From: CAYRJA01 sp964424455
GTDB taxonomy: Bacteria > Bacteroidota > Bacteroidia > Chitinophagales > UBA10324
Direction: 5' to 3'
Length of the DNA stretch: 13,298 bases
NCBI GenBank assembly: GCA_964424455.1
Contig: CAYRJA010000090.1
Coordinates: 1-13,298, forward strand
The translations under genes and the position numbers were made by a program. Shown piece by piece: positions 1 to 6,681 of this stretch (within the stretch, counting starts at the first letter, position 1; the number at the start of each line of letters is the position of its first letter). Below the pieces are notes generated by a model. The model was not told the DNA's origin. It saw only the letters and a program-made list of their open reading frames with translations, and did no database searches.

Positions 1-87
1 AGGAATCTGCAAATTCTCCGTGTCATGCTGACGAAGGAAGCATCTGCACATTTAACGATGAGATTCTTCGCTGCGCTCAGAATGACA
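1..87. repeat. REP-like degenerate inverted repeat, continuing off the left edge
   Basis: The left arm at 21-45 begins TGTCATGCTGA and ends GAAGCATCT. The right arm at 61-87 is its approximate reverse complement: read on the minus strand it begins TGTCATTCTGA and ends GAAGAATCT. A 15-nt spacer separates them. The arms differ at single bases and by about two bases of indel in the middle. Bases 1-8 (AGGAATCT) resemble the end of another arm, so the element probably belongs to a short cluster extending to the left. It lies just beyond the 3' end of parB and contains no ORF. I recall similar TGTCATTCTGAGC...GAAGAATCT palindromes as interspersed intergenic repeats in many environmental genomes; that part is memory, not sequence evidence. 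No transposase is nearby. Confidence 0.6.
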
Positions 88-97
88 GCGTTGTTAT

Positions 98-1000
98 TTA
101 TTTCCCCTGAATAAGCTCAGAGATTCGTTCTAAATCATCTTCTGAAAAATAGGAAATAATGATTTCCCCCTTATTACCACGACCGGGTTTTAGTAATACC
201 CGTGTTGATAAATGGCTGGTAAGTTTATCCTGAATCTGCTTATAGGCAAGCGGGAGTTTTGCAGACGAAGATTGTATTGAAGATTTAGATGTTGGTTTTG
301 ATTGTGTGCTTGATTCACGAACCATTTGTTCTACCTGCCGGACAGATAAACCTTTCTTAACTGTTTCGTGGAATATATGCAACTGCACTAATGGATTTTC
401 AATACTAATCAGTGCGCGGGCATGTGCCATGCTGATAGATTTGCTTTTGATCGCAGATTGAATATCGGGCGGAAGTTTCAGCAGGCGCAGGTAGTTGGTC
501 ACTGTTGTGCGGTCTTTACCAACCCGTTCTGCCAAATCTTCCTGACGAAGATCACATTCATCAATCAGCCGTTTATAATTGATAGCGACTTCAATTGAAT
601 TCAGGTCTTCTCTGTGTGTGTTTTCAATCAACGCCATTTCGAGCATCTCCTGATCGTTGGCAGTGCGTACGAAAGCCGGAATCTCATGTAGTCCCGCCAT
701 GCTCGAAGCTTTCAGTCTTCTTTCACCGGCAATCAACTGGAATTTATTTCCTGAAACTTTGCGTACGGTAATCGGCTGAATCACACCATGTATTTTGATA
801 GAGTCAGCCAACTCTTTCAACCGCTCTTCATCGAAATCAACGCGCGGCTGAAATGGATTCACCTCAATGTCTTCGAGTGGGATATTGAAACTGGCGCTGC
901 TGACCGTTTTAGCCGGCAGTCCTTTTTCTGCTTTTATGGATTCATCCATGCTGTCGAGCAGTGCGCGAATACCTTTTCCTAAATCTTTTTTATTAACCAT
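98..1000 (-). CDS. parB: ParB/Spo0J-family chromosome partitioning protein
   Basis: This is a 300-residue ParB/Spo0J-type protein. It binds centromere-like parS sites, spreads as a CTP-dependent clamp and works with ParA to segregate replication origins. The N-terminal MVNKKDLGKGIRALL segment is the usual ParA-interacting region. The ParB/sulfiredoxin-like domain spans about residues 38-130, with the NPFQPR motif at 48-53, the GERR motif at 92-95 and the ENxxR element at about 126-130. A helix-turn-helix follows at about 151-177 (LRQEDLAERVGKDRTTV...). A Ser/Lys-rich linker at about 229-250 leads to a C-terminal dimerisation domain. Length is normal for chromosomal ParB. The start lies 5 bp after the parA stop, so the two are co-transcribed. 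No parS palindrome (consensus GTTTCACGTGAAAC) was seen in the window. Confidence 0.95.
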   Translation of the reverse strand: MVNKKDLGKGIRALLDSMDESIKAEKGLPAKTVSSASFNIPLEDIEVNPFQPRVDFDEERLKELADSIKIHGVIQPITVRKVSGNKFQLIAGERRLKASSMAGLHEIPAFVRTANDQEMLEMALIENTHREDLNSIEVAINYKRLIDECDLRQEDLAERVGKDRTTVTNYLRLLKLPPDIQSAIKSKSISMAHARALISIENPLVQLHIFHETVKKGLSVRQVEQMVRESSTQSKPTSKSSIQSSSAKLPLAYKQIQDKLTSHLSTRVLLKPGRGNKGEIIISYFSEDDLERISELIQGK

Positions 1001-1005
1001 CAGGG

Positions 1006-1809
1006 TTAGAAGTCGAGTATTTTATCTTTCGATTTAATGCGGGTAAGATTATTCTTCTGCAAAATCTCACGGGCAAGATTCAGATAATTGATAGAACCTT
1101 TGCTGTCTGCATCATACATAATGATAGACTTACCGAAACTCGGCGCTTCACCAATCCGTGTGTTGCGGTGGATAATAGTATCGAAAGCAAGTTCAGCAAA
1201 ATGCCGCTTTACTTCTTCGGCAATCTGGTTGGACAGGCGCAGACGGGTATCGAACATCGTCAGTAATATTCCTTCGATTTCAAGATTAGAATTTAAACGG
1301 CTCTGAACAATCTTAATCGTGTTCAGTAGTTTACCTAATCCTTCCAATGCAAAATATTCACATTGTACCGGAATCACAACTGAATCGGCAGCAGTAAGCG
1401 CATTAACAGTAATCAACCCAAGCGAAGGAGAACAATCAATGATGATGAATTTGTATTTATCACGAACCTGATTAATAACTTCGCGCATGATGGTTTCACG
1501 GTTCGGGTGATTGATGAGTTCAATTTCTGCGCCTACTAAATCAAGGTGGGAGGGAAGCAGGTCAAGAAAAGGTGTGTCACTTTCAATAATTCCATCCTTC
1601 ATTTTAGCATTGCCAATCATACATTCATAAATGCTGGTTTGTACTTTCTTCGGATCGAATCCAAGTCCGGAAGTGGCGTTTGCCTGAGGGTCGGCATCAA
1701 TCAATAATGTTTTAAATTCAAGCACGGCAAGACTGGATGCAAGATTTATGGCAGTGGTAGTCTTTCCAACTCCTCCTTTTTGATTGGCAATAGCAATGAC
1801 TTTACCCAT
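1006..1809 (-). CDS. parA: ParA/Soj-family chromosome partitioning ATPase
   Basis: This 267-residue ParA/Soj ATPase is a deviant-Walker P-loop protein that binds DNA non-specifically as an ATP dimer and is stimulated by ParB. The deviant Walker A motif KGGVGKTT is at residues 11-18, including the signature lysine K11. The Walker A' motif (LLIDADPQAN) is at 35-44 and Walker B (FIIIDCSPSLG) at 121-131. The start MGKVIAIANQKGG is the family norm. The protein has no N-terminal helix-turn-helix extension, so it is the short chromosomal (type Ib-like) form rather than a long plasmid ParA. It is the first gene of a parA-parB unit. A TATCTTTG box at 1835-1842 lies at a suitable distance upstream and would give a leader of about 20 nt. 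Confidence 0.96.
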   Translation of the reverse strand: MGKVIAIANQKGGVGKTTTAINLASSLAVLEFKTLLIDADPQANATSGLGFDPKKVQTSIYECMIGNAKMKDGIIESDTPFLDLLPSHLDLVGAEIELINHPNRETIMREVINQVRDKYKFIIIDCSPSLGLITVNALTAADSVVIPVQCEYFALEGLGKLLNTIKIVQSRLNSNLEIEGILLTMFDTRLRLSNQIAEEVKRHFAELAFDTIIHRNTRIGEAPSFGKSIIMYDADSKGSINYLNLAREILQKNNLTRIKSKDKILDF

Positions 1810-1834
1810 TTGTAATTAACTGTTTTATAGTGCA

Positions 1835-1842
1835 CAAAGATA
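1835..1842 (-). promoter_or_regulatory. Putative Bacteroidota -7 box for parAB
   Basis: Read on the minus strand the bases are TATCTTTG, an exact match to the TAnnTTTG -7 consensus of Bacteroidota sigma-A. The box ends 25 bp before the parA start codon. No good TTG/TTTG -33 element is seen 19-21 bp upstream, so the call rests on the -7 box and its position. Confidence 0.45.
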
Positions 1843-2026
1843 GAGTAAATATAATTTGACTATGTTTTCGTTTGACGAACTTATTCACAACATATACACA
1901 GAAATAAGTAGTAAATACAGTACCGGATTTCTTATTACGGGCTTTGAAAACAGAGATTTGTATAACCTGTTCTTTATTTATTATAGCACATATCACGAAG
2001 CTATATCAAAAAGTGTTACAGTTCAT

Positions 2027-2061
2027 AAAAAAAGCCTCTGTGTCTTACCACAAAGGCTTTT
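2027..2061 (-). terminator. Intrinsic terminator of the lipoprotein gene
   Basis: In the minus-strand transcript, arms 2049-2061 and 2030-2042 form a 13-bp stem (AAAAGCCUUUGUG with CACAGAGGCUUUU, one G-U pair) around a 6-nt loop. The U-run continues to 2027. The G-U wobble only works on the minus strand, which gives the direction. The hairpin begins about 20 nt after the stop of the gene at 2082-2603. The rest of 1810-2026 holds only the parA promoter region and AT-rich DNA with no supported gene. Confidence 0.88.
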
Positions 2062-2081
2062 GAAAAAATATATGCAGTTGT

Positions 2082-2603
2082 TTATTTACTTTCAGCAGGT
2101 GCCGGAGCAAAAATCATTGAAGTGGAATCTTTGGAAAGAACTAATTTTTCCTGAGTGAGTTCAGTGATATTGATACTGTCTTTTTTCTCCTGTCCGTCAG
2201 TTTGGCTTATTAAATATTTTCCGGAAGCATCAATTTCCCATTTGCCTTTTTCAGCGCCGCCGCCCATGTTGGCTTCATAAGTTCCGTCTTTTTTGAATTC
2301 CATGAAAGAATTATTTTTCATTTCTTCCATTCGTTGATTCAGCATGTCCATCATGGCTTTGGTTTCATCTTTGTGCATGGTGTGTATTCTGATTTTAGCT
2401 GTATCCGTTGCAGCAGCAATGCTGTCGTCAAGCATTTTCAGCGTTGCTTCAGAGCCTGATTTCATGCTCTCAATATCGGGGCTTTTGAGATCTGTTAATT
2501 TCCATTTGCGGATAATCAAACTGTCGGACCCGCCGGAACAGGAAATAAATAATACTGTAACAAGTATGGCAAGTGTGCCAAAAATAAAATGGGTTGATTT
2601 CAT
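2082..2603 (-). CDS. Lipocalin-like lipoprotein of unknown function
   Basis: This predicted 173-residue lipoprotein has a hydrophobic signal peptide and a lipobox ending at Cys22 (VLFISC), followed by SGGSDS. The mature part starts with RKWKL (32-36) and later has GTYE (107-110), GKWEID (120-125), YLISQ (130-134) and ITELTQEKLVLS (146-157). This is the strand pattern of small lipocalin-like Bacteroidota lipoproteins, in which W-x-L opens the barrel. Residues about 43-98 form a charged, Met-rich, probably helical insert (MHKDETKAMMDMLNQRMEEMK) between the first and second strands. The ATG at 2601-2603 is chosen because it gives a standard signal peptide. A longer in-frame TTG reading to 2630 would begin inside a TACATTTG promoter box. 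The ligand and role are unknown. It has its own promoter and terminator, so it is probably monocistronic. Confidence 0.85.
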   Translation of the reverse strand: MKSTHFIFGTLAILVTVLFISCSGGSDSLIIRKWKLTDLKSPDIESMKSGSEATLKMLDDSIAAATDTAKIRIHTMHKDETKAMMDMLNQRMEEMKNNSFMEFKKDGTYEANMGGGAEKGKWEIDASGKYLISQTDGQEKKDSINITELTQEKLVLSKDSTSMIFAPAPAESK

Positions 2604-2627
2604 TGAGTGAACTTTTTTTTGAGGAGG

Positions 2628-2635
2628 CAAATGTA
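2628..2635 (-). promoter_or_regulatory. Putative -7 box for the lipoprotein gene
   Basis: Read on the minus strand the bases are TACATTTG, an exact TAnnTTTG match ending 24 bp before the chosen ATG. It excludes the upstream in-frame TTG as a start because that codon is part of the box. A clear -33 TTG is not visible; the upstream DNA is A/T-rich. Confidence 0.5.
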
Positions 2636-2731
2636 TTCTTTCTTTTTAATTTGTTGAAAAACACTTTGCCTTCCTTAGCAATCTTTTTGAAAAAGTTCTT
2701 CGCACAATGATAACAGTCCGGCGAGAGGGAT

Positions 2732-4417
2732 TTACTTCAGTGCGTTGTTAACGGTTTCAAGAATTTCCTTCTCTGCTGTTTCCGCCTTTTCTTTCAGGTC
2801 AAGGGCTTCGGAGATGAACTGCTTCCGGAGTTGTTCGTTCTTTAAACCCTGTGCATTGATGAGCACATTCAGGTAAGCGCCTATAACAGCGCTGCGGACA
2901 GCAACTGCGCCAACGCCGGCATCAGAAACAGAATTCTGATTTCCTGTAACAGCCATTGCTTTTATAATGGGCATTGCACTTAATGAAAGATGCATCACTT
3001 TCAAAGGAACTTCAATGGCATAACGGGTAGCCGACTGAATGGCTTCGGTTCGTTTTGATTTTTCTTCTTCTGAATTTTTAGGAAGAGAGAATGCTTCCAT
3101 AATCTTGTTGAATGCAGCAGTGTCTTCATCCACCAACTGTAACAGTTGATCTTTTATAGCTTGTCCTTTTTCTGCCCAATCGGAAAATTCTTTCCAGCGG
3201 TTGTCCCATCCTTTTTTATGCGAGGAAAGATTAGCCACCATTGTTCCGAGCGAAATACCAAGCGCTCCCATATAAGCGGAAACAGAACCACCGCCCGGAG
3301 CAGGAGATTCGGCAGCGGTTTCATCGGCAAATTCACGAAGATTCATCCGGACTAACTTCTGCTGTGAAGCATCTTCAAGCAGGTATTCAATTATTTTTTT
3401 CTTAGGGTCGAAAGGTGCGAGTTCATTTAATCCTAATGACTTTACCGCAATGCGAATCAACTCTTCTTCCGAAACACCTGCGGAGCGTTGTTGTTTTTTA
3501 AGAAAATATTTCCCTGCATCAACAAGACATTTCTTAGGTATCAAACCCACCAGTTCGGATCCTGTAACACGAATACCGCGCTGTTCCGCTTTATTACATA
3601 CCTCATCAAATGCAGTATGAACAGAAGTGATATTGATATTAGTCAGGTTCATTGAAATCTGAGCGATGCCATATTCTTCGATATACCAGCCAATGGCTTT
3701 TACTGACTTTAGAGTTCCGGCAACATATACCGGATTGCCGGCTGCATCTTTTTCTGTTTCGCCTGTTACAGTACTCCGTTTTACACGACCTTTTTCCCGC
3801 ACATCAAATGCAACAGCGTTTGCACGGCGGACAGAAGTAGTGTTCAGATTGATATTGTAAGCCACTAAAAAATCTCTTGCGCCGATTACGGTAGCGCCGG
3901 ATTTTACATTGAATTTAGCTTCGCCATAATCCGGTTTCCATTCGGGAAGAAGAATTTTTTTCCGAAAGCCTTCATATTCACCGGCACGGATGTCGGAAAG
4001 ATTTTTTCTCTCAGGCTTACTGGCGGCAGATTCATATAAGTAAACAGGAATACCTAATTCTTTTCCCACTCTTTCTCCTAACTGTGCAGCGTACTTTACG
4101 GTTTCTTCCATAGAGATATTTGCTACAGGAATCAGCGGACACACATCGGTTGCACCCATGCGCGGATGTTCACCGTGATGTTTGCTCATGTCAATTAATT
4201 CTCCGGCTTTTTTTATGGCAAGAAAGGCAGCTTCCACTACTTTATCCGGAGATCCTACAAATGTTACAACAGTACGGTTGGTTGCTTTTCCCGGATCTAC
4301 ATTCAGCAACCGCACATCCTCAACACTTTCCACAGCATCCGTAATTTGTTTAATGATGGTTAAATCATTTCCCTCACTGAAATTCGGGACACATTCTACT
4401 AACTGATGAAGTTCCAT
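2732..4417 (-). CDS. ftcD: Bifunctional glutamate formimidoyltransferase / formiminotetrahydrofolate cyclodeaminase
   Basis: This 561-residue FtcD fuses two activities of histidine catabolism. It transfers the formimino group from N-formimino-L-glutamate to tetrahydrofolate, then cyclises and deaminates it to 5,10-methenyl-THF plus ammonia. The formiminotransferase N-terminal subdomain covers about residues 3-183, with LVECVPNFSEG at 6-16, NRTVVTFVG at 47-55 and HHGEHPRMGATDVCP at 80-94. His84 aligns with the catalytic His82 of mammalian FTCD. The C-terminal transferase subdomain runs to about 330. The cyclodeaminase domain starts near 358, with ESPAPGGGSVSA at 370-381. Length and order match animal-type FTCD (about 540 residues), with no truncation. 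It lies 16 bp after the peptidase gene on the same strand, so the two are likely co-transcribed. No hutH, hutU or hutI is in the window. Confidence 0.95.
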   Translation of the reverse strand: MELHQLVECVPNFSEGNDLTIIKQITDAVESVEDVRLLNVDPGKATNRTVVTFVGSPDKVVEAAFLAIKKAGELIDMSKHHGEHPRMGATDVCPLIPVANISMEETVKYAAQLGERVGKELGIPVYLYESAASKPERKNLSDIRAGEYEGFRKKILLPEWKPDYGEAKFNVKSGATVIGARDFLVAYNINLNTTSVRRANAVAFDVREKGRVKRSTVTGETEKDAAGNPVYVAGTLKSVKAIGWYIEEYGIAQISMNLTNINITSVHTAFDEVCNKAEQRGIRVTGSELVGLIPKKCLVDAGKYFLKKQQRSAGVSEEELIRIAVKSLGLNELAPFDPKKKIIEYLLEDASQQKLVRMNLREFADETAAESPAPGGGSVSAYMGALGISLGTMVANLSSHKKGWDNRWKEFSDWAEKGQAIKDQLLQLVDEDTAAFNKIMEAFSLPKNSEEEKSKRTEAIQSATRYAIEVPLKVMHLSLSAMPIIKAMAVTGNQNSVSDAGVGAVAVRSAVIGAYLNVLINAQGLKNEQLRKQFISEALDLKEKAETAEKEILETVNNALK

Positions 4418-4433
4418 TTATTGTCCGGCTGTA

Positions 4434-5606
4434 TTAACTTTTTATTCCTAACTTCTGTGCAATGTCTTTTGGCAGCGCTTTTTTGTTTACCATAATAGAG
4501 GTGGTCTTATATTTAAAGTAAGGAACAGAACAATAAAAATAACCTTCGAGATCGTTGCCTTCGGTTCCCCATGAATTTTTAACTATATAATAATCACTGC
4601 CGTTTTGGTCCTTAGCCATTCCAACGATTTGCATACCGTGATCATCCGTAGTGCTTAAATTATCAAAACCTTCCTGACGCATTTCCTGAGTGATTGTTTT
4701 TTCTTTTCCTGGTTTAATGAGCATAGAATCCTTTTCACTTTGCGACATATCCTCATAGTCCTTTTCTGGAACAATGGCAATGCCGTTTTTGAAAGAAAAT
4801 CCTTTTTCGCTTACATCGCTTGCCCATACAGCAGAGTAGTCGTTCATGATGGCGTTATCTAAGATTCTTTTCATGTCCTCCATCGGAACATTGTAAAACA
4901 TTCCGTGTGCCCAGTTGTCCGACACTTCCAGAATGAAAGGTGCATAGAACGGGTGATGAGTGAATGAAGAGATTTCAATGTAATCGTCCGGATTAAAGCC
5001 AATAGACTTTACCCATTCCTGAGGAGTATAAGTTTTTCCCATGTAAGTAAATGAAGCAGGAGGAGTTCCCATGTAACCGTCAAGCGCTCCTATAAATGCT
5101 TTTTTCCAATTAGGATTTAGTTTGCCATCGGGAGTTCCTACCATTGCATCCAACATTGCTTTCAGCACTTTATCCATTTCGCTGTGTTGCGGTTTGGTCT
5201 GTCCGGCAGGCATACCCATGTACGCTTCCTGAGGAACCAAGCCGTATTCACGGACCGAGTTCATTACATCGTGAGGTTCGCCGCCGGCGCTGAAATTTAT
5301 TTTTCCCTGATACCGGAGATATTGTTCTGCTTTTTGAATGTAGGTGTTGTGTGCCACAAACATTTCGCTAATGTCAAAGTTGCCTTTCCCCATTCTCATC
5401 AGTTCAGATTCTATAAAAGATTCGGCAGAAAAAATCCAGCAAGTACCGGAACGGTATTGGTTTTTTACGGGTGTAACACCTACTTGCTTGGTGGTGGTAA
5501 AGATGTACTTTCCGTCTTTCTTGTTTGTATTGATGGTGGGTTGAGCTGTAACAGTTACGGAAGCCAGCGCTAAACAGGCGATTAAAAAGCGGGATAACAA
5601 ATTCAT
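4434..5606 (-). CDS. Secreted C1B-family cysteine peptidase (aminopeptidase C / bleomycin hydrolase-like)
   Basis: This 390-residue papain-superfamily peptidase resembles the C1B (PepC/bleomycin hydrolase) family, which mostly trims peptides from the N terminus. A signal peptide covers residues 1-21 (cleavage near VTVTA|QP), so the product is probably periplasmic or exported, unlike cytosolic PepC. Active-site residues are visible: oxyanion Gln50 and nucleophile Cys56 in NQYRSGTCWIFSAES, His323 in TDDHGMQIVG, and Asn344 in IVKNSWG. The tail after the catalytic Asn includes GYFYCSVPYF and ends LGIKS. The start gives a normal signal peptide. It is the first gene of a two-gene unit with ftcD; supplying amino acids for catabolism is an inference from proximity only. 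Confidence 0.9.
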   Translation of the reverse strand: MNLLSRFLIACLALASVTVTAQPTINTNKKDGKYIFTTTKQVGVTPVKNQYRSGTCWIFSAESFIESELMRMGKGNFDISEMFVAHNTYIQKAEQYLRYQGKINFSAGGEPHDVMNSVREYGLVPQEAYMGMPAGQTKPQHSEMDKVLKAMLDAMVGTPDGKLNPNWKKAFIGALDGYMGTPPASFTYMGKTYTPQEWVKSIGFNPDDYIEISSFTHHPFYAPFILEVSDNWAHGMFYNVPMEDMKRILDNAIMNDYSAVWASDVSEKGFSFKNGIAIVPEKDYEDMSQSEKDSMLIKPGKEKTITQEMRQEGFDNLSTTDDHGMQIVGMAKDQNGSDYYIVKNSWGTEGNDLEGYFYCSVPYFKYKTTSIMVNKKALPKDIAQKLGIKS

Positions 5607-5633
5607 GATGTTTAATTTATTTTTTGAGAGAGG

Positions 5634-5641
5634 CGAAAGTA
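5634..5641 (-). promoter_or_regulatory. Possible -7 box for the peptidase-ftcD unit
   Basis: Read on the minus strand the bases are TACTTTCG, 7 of 8 to TAnnTTTG, located 28 bp before the start codon. A T-run (TTTTTT) lies about 19-20 bp upstream in place of a clear TTG element. This is a weak but positionally sensible call. Confidence 0.35.
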
Positions 5642-5689
5642 GCAGAAATTTAGGTTATGAAAAAATTATGGATGAATGGAAACCGGTTG

Positions 5690-5712
5690 AGTAAGAGTGA
5701 GTTGTTCTTACT
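5690..5712. repeat. Small inverted repeat between divergent genes
   Basis: AGTAAGA (5690-5696) and TCTTACT (5706-5712) are perfect 7-bp inverted repeats with a 9-nt spacer. An 8-bp palindrome, AACCGGTT, sits immediately before them at 5681-5688. They lie in the 166-bp gap between the divergent peptidase and ispE genes. No U-run follows on either strand, so this is not a terminator. It could be an operator or chance; no convincing ispE -7 box was seen beside it. Confidence 0.3.
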
Positions 5713-5772
5713 GAAAAAAATCCAGGTGATTATTAACAGGCGTTCATTAGTGTAATTCATTATTTTTCGCCC

Positions 5773-6615
5773 GTGCTTAGTTTTCCTAATTGTAAAATTA
5801 ATCTGGGCTTACACATTCTTGATAAGCGCAGCGACGGATTTCATAATATAGAAAGCGTTTTCTATCCGGTAAGCTGGTGCGATGTACTGGAAGTGATAGA
5901 ATCAAAAACTTTTGATTTTTTTCTGGATGGAAGAAAAGTAGAAGGAAAGACAGCAGACAACTCTTGTGTGAAAGCATATCAGTTGTTAAAAGACAAGTAC
6001 AAGTTGCCGCCGGTGAAAATATTCTTGTTAAAAAATATTCCAGCCGGGGCAGGATTAGGCGGCGGCTCATCCGATGGCGCTTTTATGTTGAAGCTGTTGA
6101 ATGAAAAATTCGGATTAAACATTTCAAAACAAGAGTTAAAAGGACTGGCTGCCCGATTAGGAAGCGACTGTCCTTTCTTTATAGAAAACAAGCCGGTAAC
6201 TGTAACAGGCAGGGGAGAGGTGATGAGTGAAGCTGCTGTTACACTGAAAGATTTTTTTATCGTTATAATCTATCCTTCTGTTCCGGTAAACACTGCATGG
6301 GCTTATGGCGAATTGGCAAAGCAGCGAAAAGCAGGAAAGAAATTGTCTGATTATGAAAAGCCGTTACAAAAAATAATTCAGTTGCCGGTTGAAGAATGGA
6401 GTAAATTTTTGCAGAATGATTTTGAGGAAATAATTTTTGCCCAACATCCGGAAATTGCACAGATAAAAAACGATCTGTTACAGCAAGGAGCCGTTTATTC
6501 CTCTATGAGTGGAAGTGGTTCTTCTGTTTTTGGCGTATTCAGGAAGGAAATAAATATCAAAAAGATATCAGATGTATATGGAAAAGAAAATGTTTTTTGT
6601 CATCCGGTCAGGTAG
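5773..6615 (+). CDS. ispE: 4-diphosphocytidyl-2-C-methyl-D-erythritol kinase
   Basis: This 280-residue GHMP-family kinase of the MEP isoprenoid pathway phosphorylates the 2-hydroxyl of CDP-methylerythritol using ATP in the cytosol. The N terminus FPNCKINLGLHILDKRSDGFH (residues 4-24) carries the catalytic Lys8. The ATP-binding loop PAGAGLGGGSSDGA is at 90-103. The catalytic Asp132 sits in LGSDCPFF, and the GHMP C-terminal motif MSGSGSSVFG is at 245-254. Length is normal. The start is GTG at 5773, which places FPN...KINLGL at its usual distance from the N terminus; no in-frame ATG serves better. It is divergent from the peptidase gene and 66 bp upstream of the PKD protein gene, with no terminator between, so some read-through is possible. 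Confidence 0.95.
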   Translation: MLSFPNCKINLGLHILDKRSDGFHNIESVFYPVSWCDVLEVIESKTFDFFLDGRKVEGKTADNSCVKAYQLLKDKYKLPPVKIFLLKNIPAGAGLGGGSSDGAFMLKLLNEKFGLNISKQELKGLAARLGSDCPFFIENKPVTVTGRGEVMSEAAVTLKDFFIVIIYPSVPVNTAWAYGELAKQRKAGKKLSDYEKPLQKIIQLPVEEWSKFLQNDFEEIIFAQHPEIAQIKNDLLQQGAVYSSMSGSGSSVFGVFRKEINIKKISDVYGKENVFCHPVR

Positions 6616-6635
6616 TGTAAAGACTCAAATATTGT

Positions 6636-6643
6636 TACATTTG
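6636..6643 (+). promoter_or_regulatory. Putative -7 box for the PKD/CTD protein gene
   Basis: TACATTTG is an exact TAnnTTTG match, 38 bp before the ATG at 6682. No good -33 TTG is seen 19-21 bp upstream. A GGAGGG at 6651-6656 is too far from the ATG to act as a ribosome-binding site, in line with the weak use of Shine-Dalgarno sequences in Bacteroidota. Confidence 0.45.
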
Positions 6644-6681
6644 AAAACTTGGAGGGAACATCAATATAATTCACTTCTTCA

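Noticed and set aside
1491..1506. GGTTTCACGGTT inside parA, resembling half of a parS site
   Set aside because: Only the GTTTCACG half matches. The other half of the GTTTCACGTGAAAC palindrome is absent, so a ParB site is not supported.
1856..2158. A plus-strand 100-codon ORF in the parA-lipoprotein gap
   Set aside because: It runs through the 2027-2061 terminator and antisense into the lipoprotein 3' end. Its composition is that of AT-rich non-coding DNA (F, Y, I, S), no promoter box precedes it and no family is recognisable.
2682..2697. CTTTTTGAAAAAG palindrome after ftcD as a terminator
   Set aside because: The stem would be only about five A-T-rich pairs with a 3-nt loop and no following U-run, which is too weak to call.
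5184..5573. A 129-codon plus-strand ORF antisense to the cysteine peptidase
   Set aside because: The minus-strand gene shows all catalytic motifs across this stretch. The plus-strand reading has no recognisable domain or start signal and is a shadow frame.
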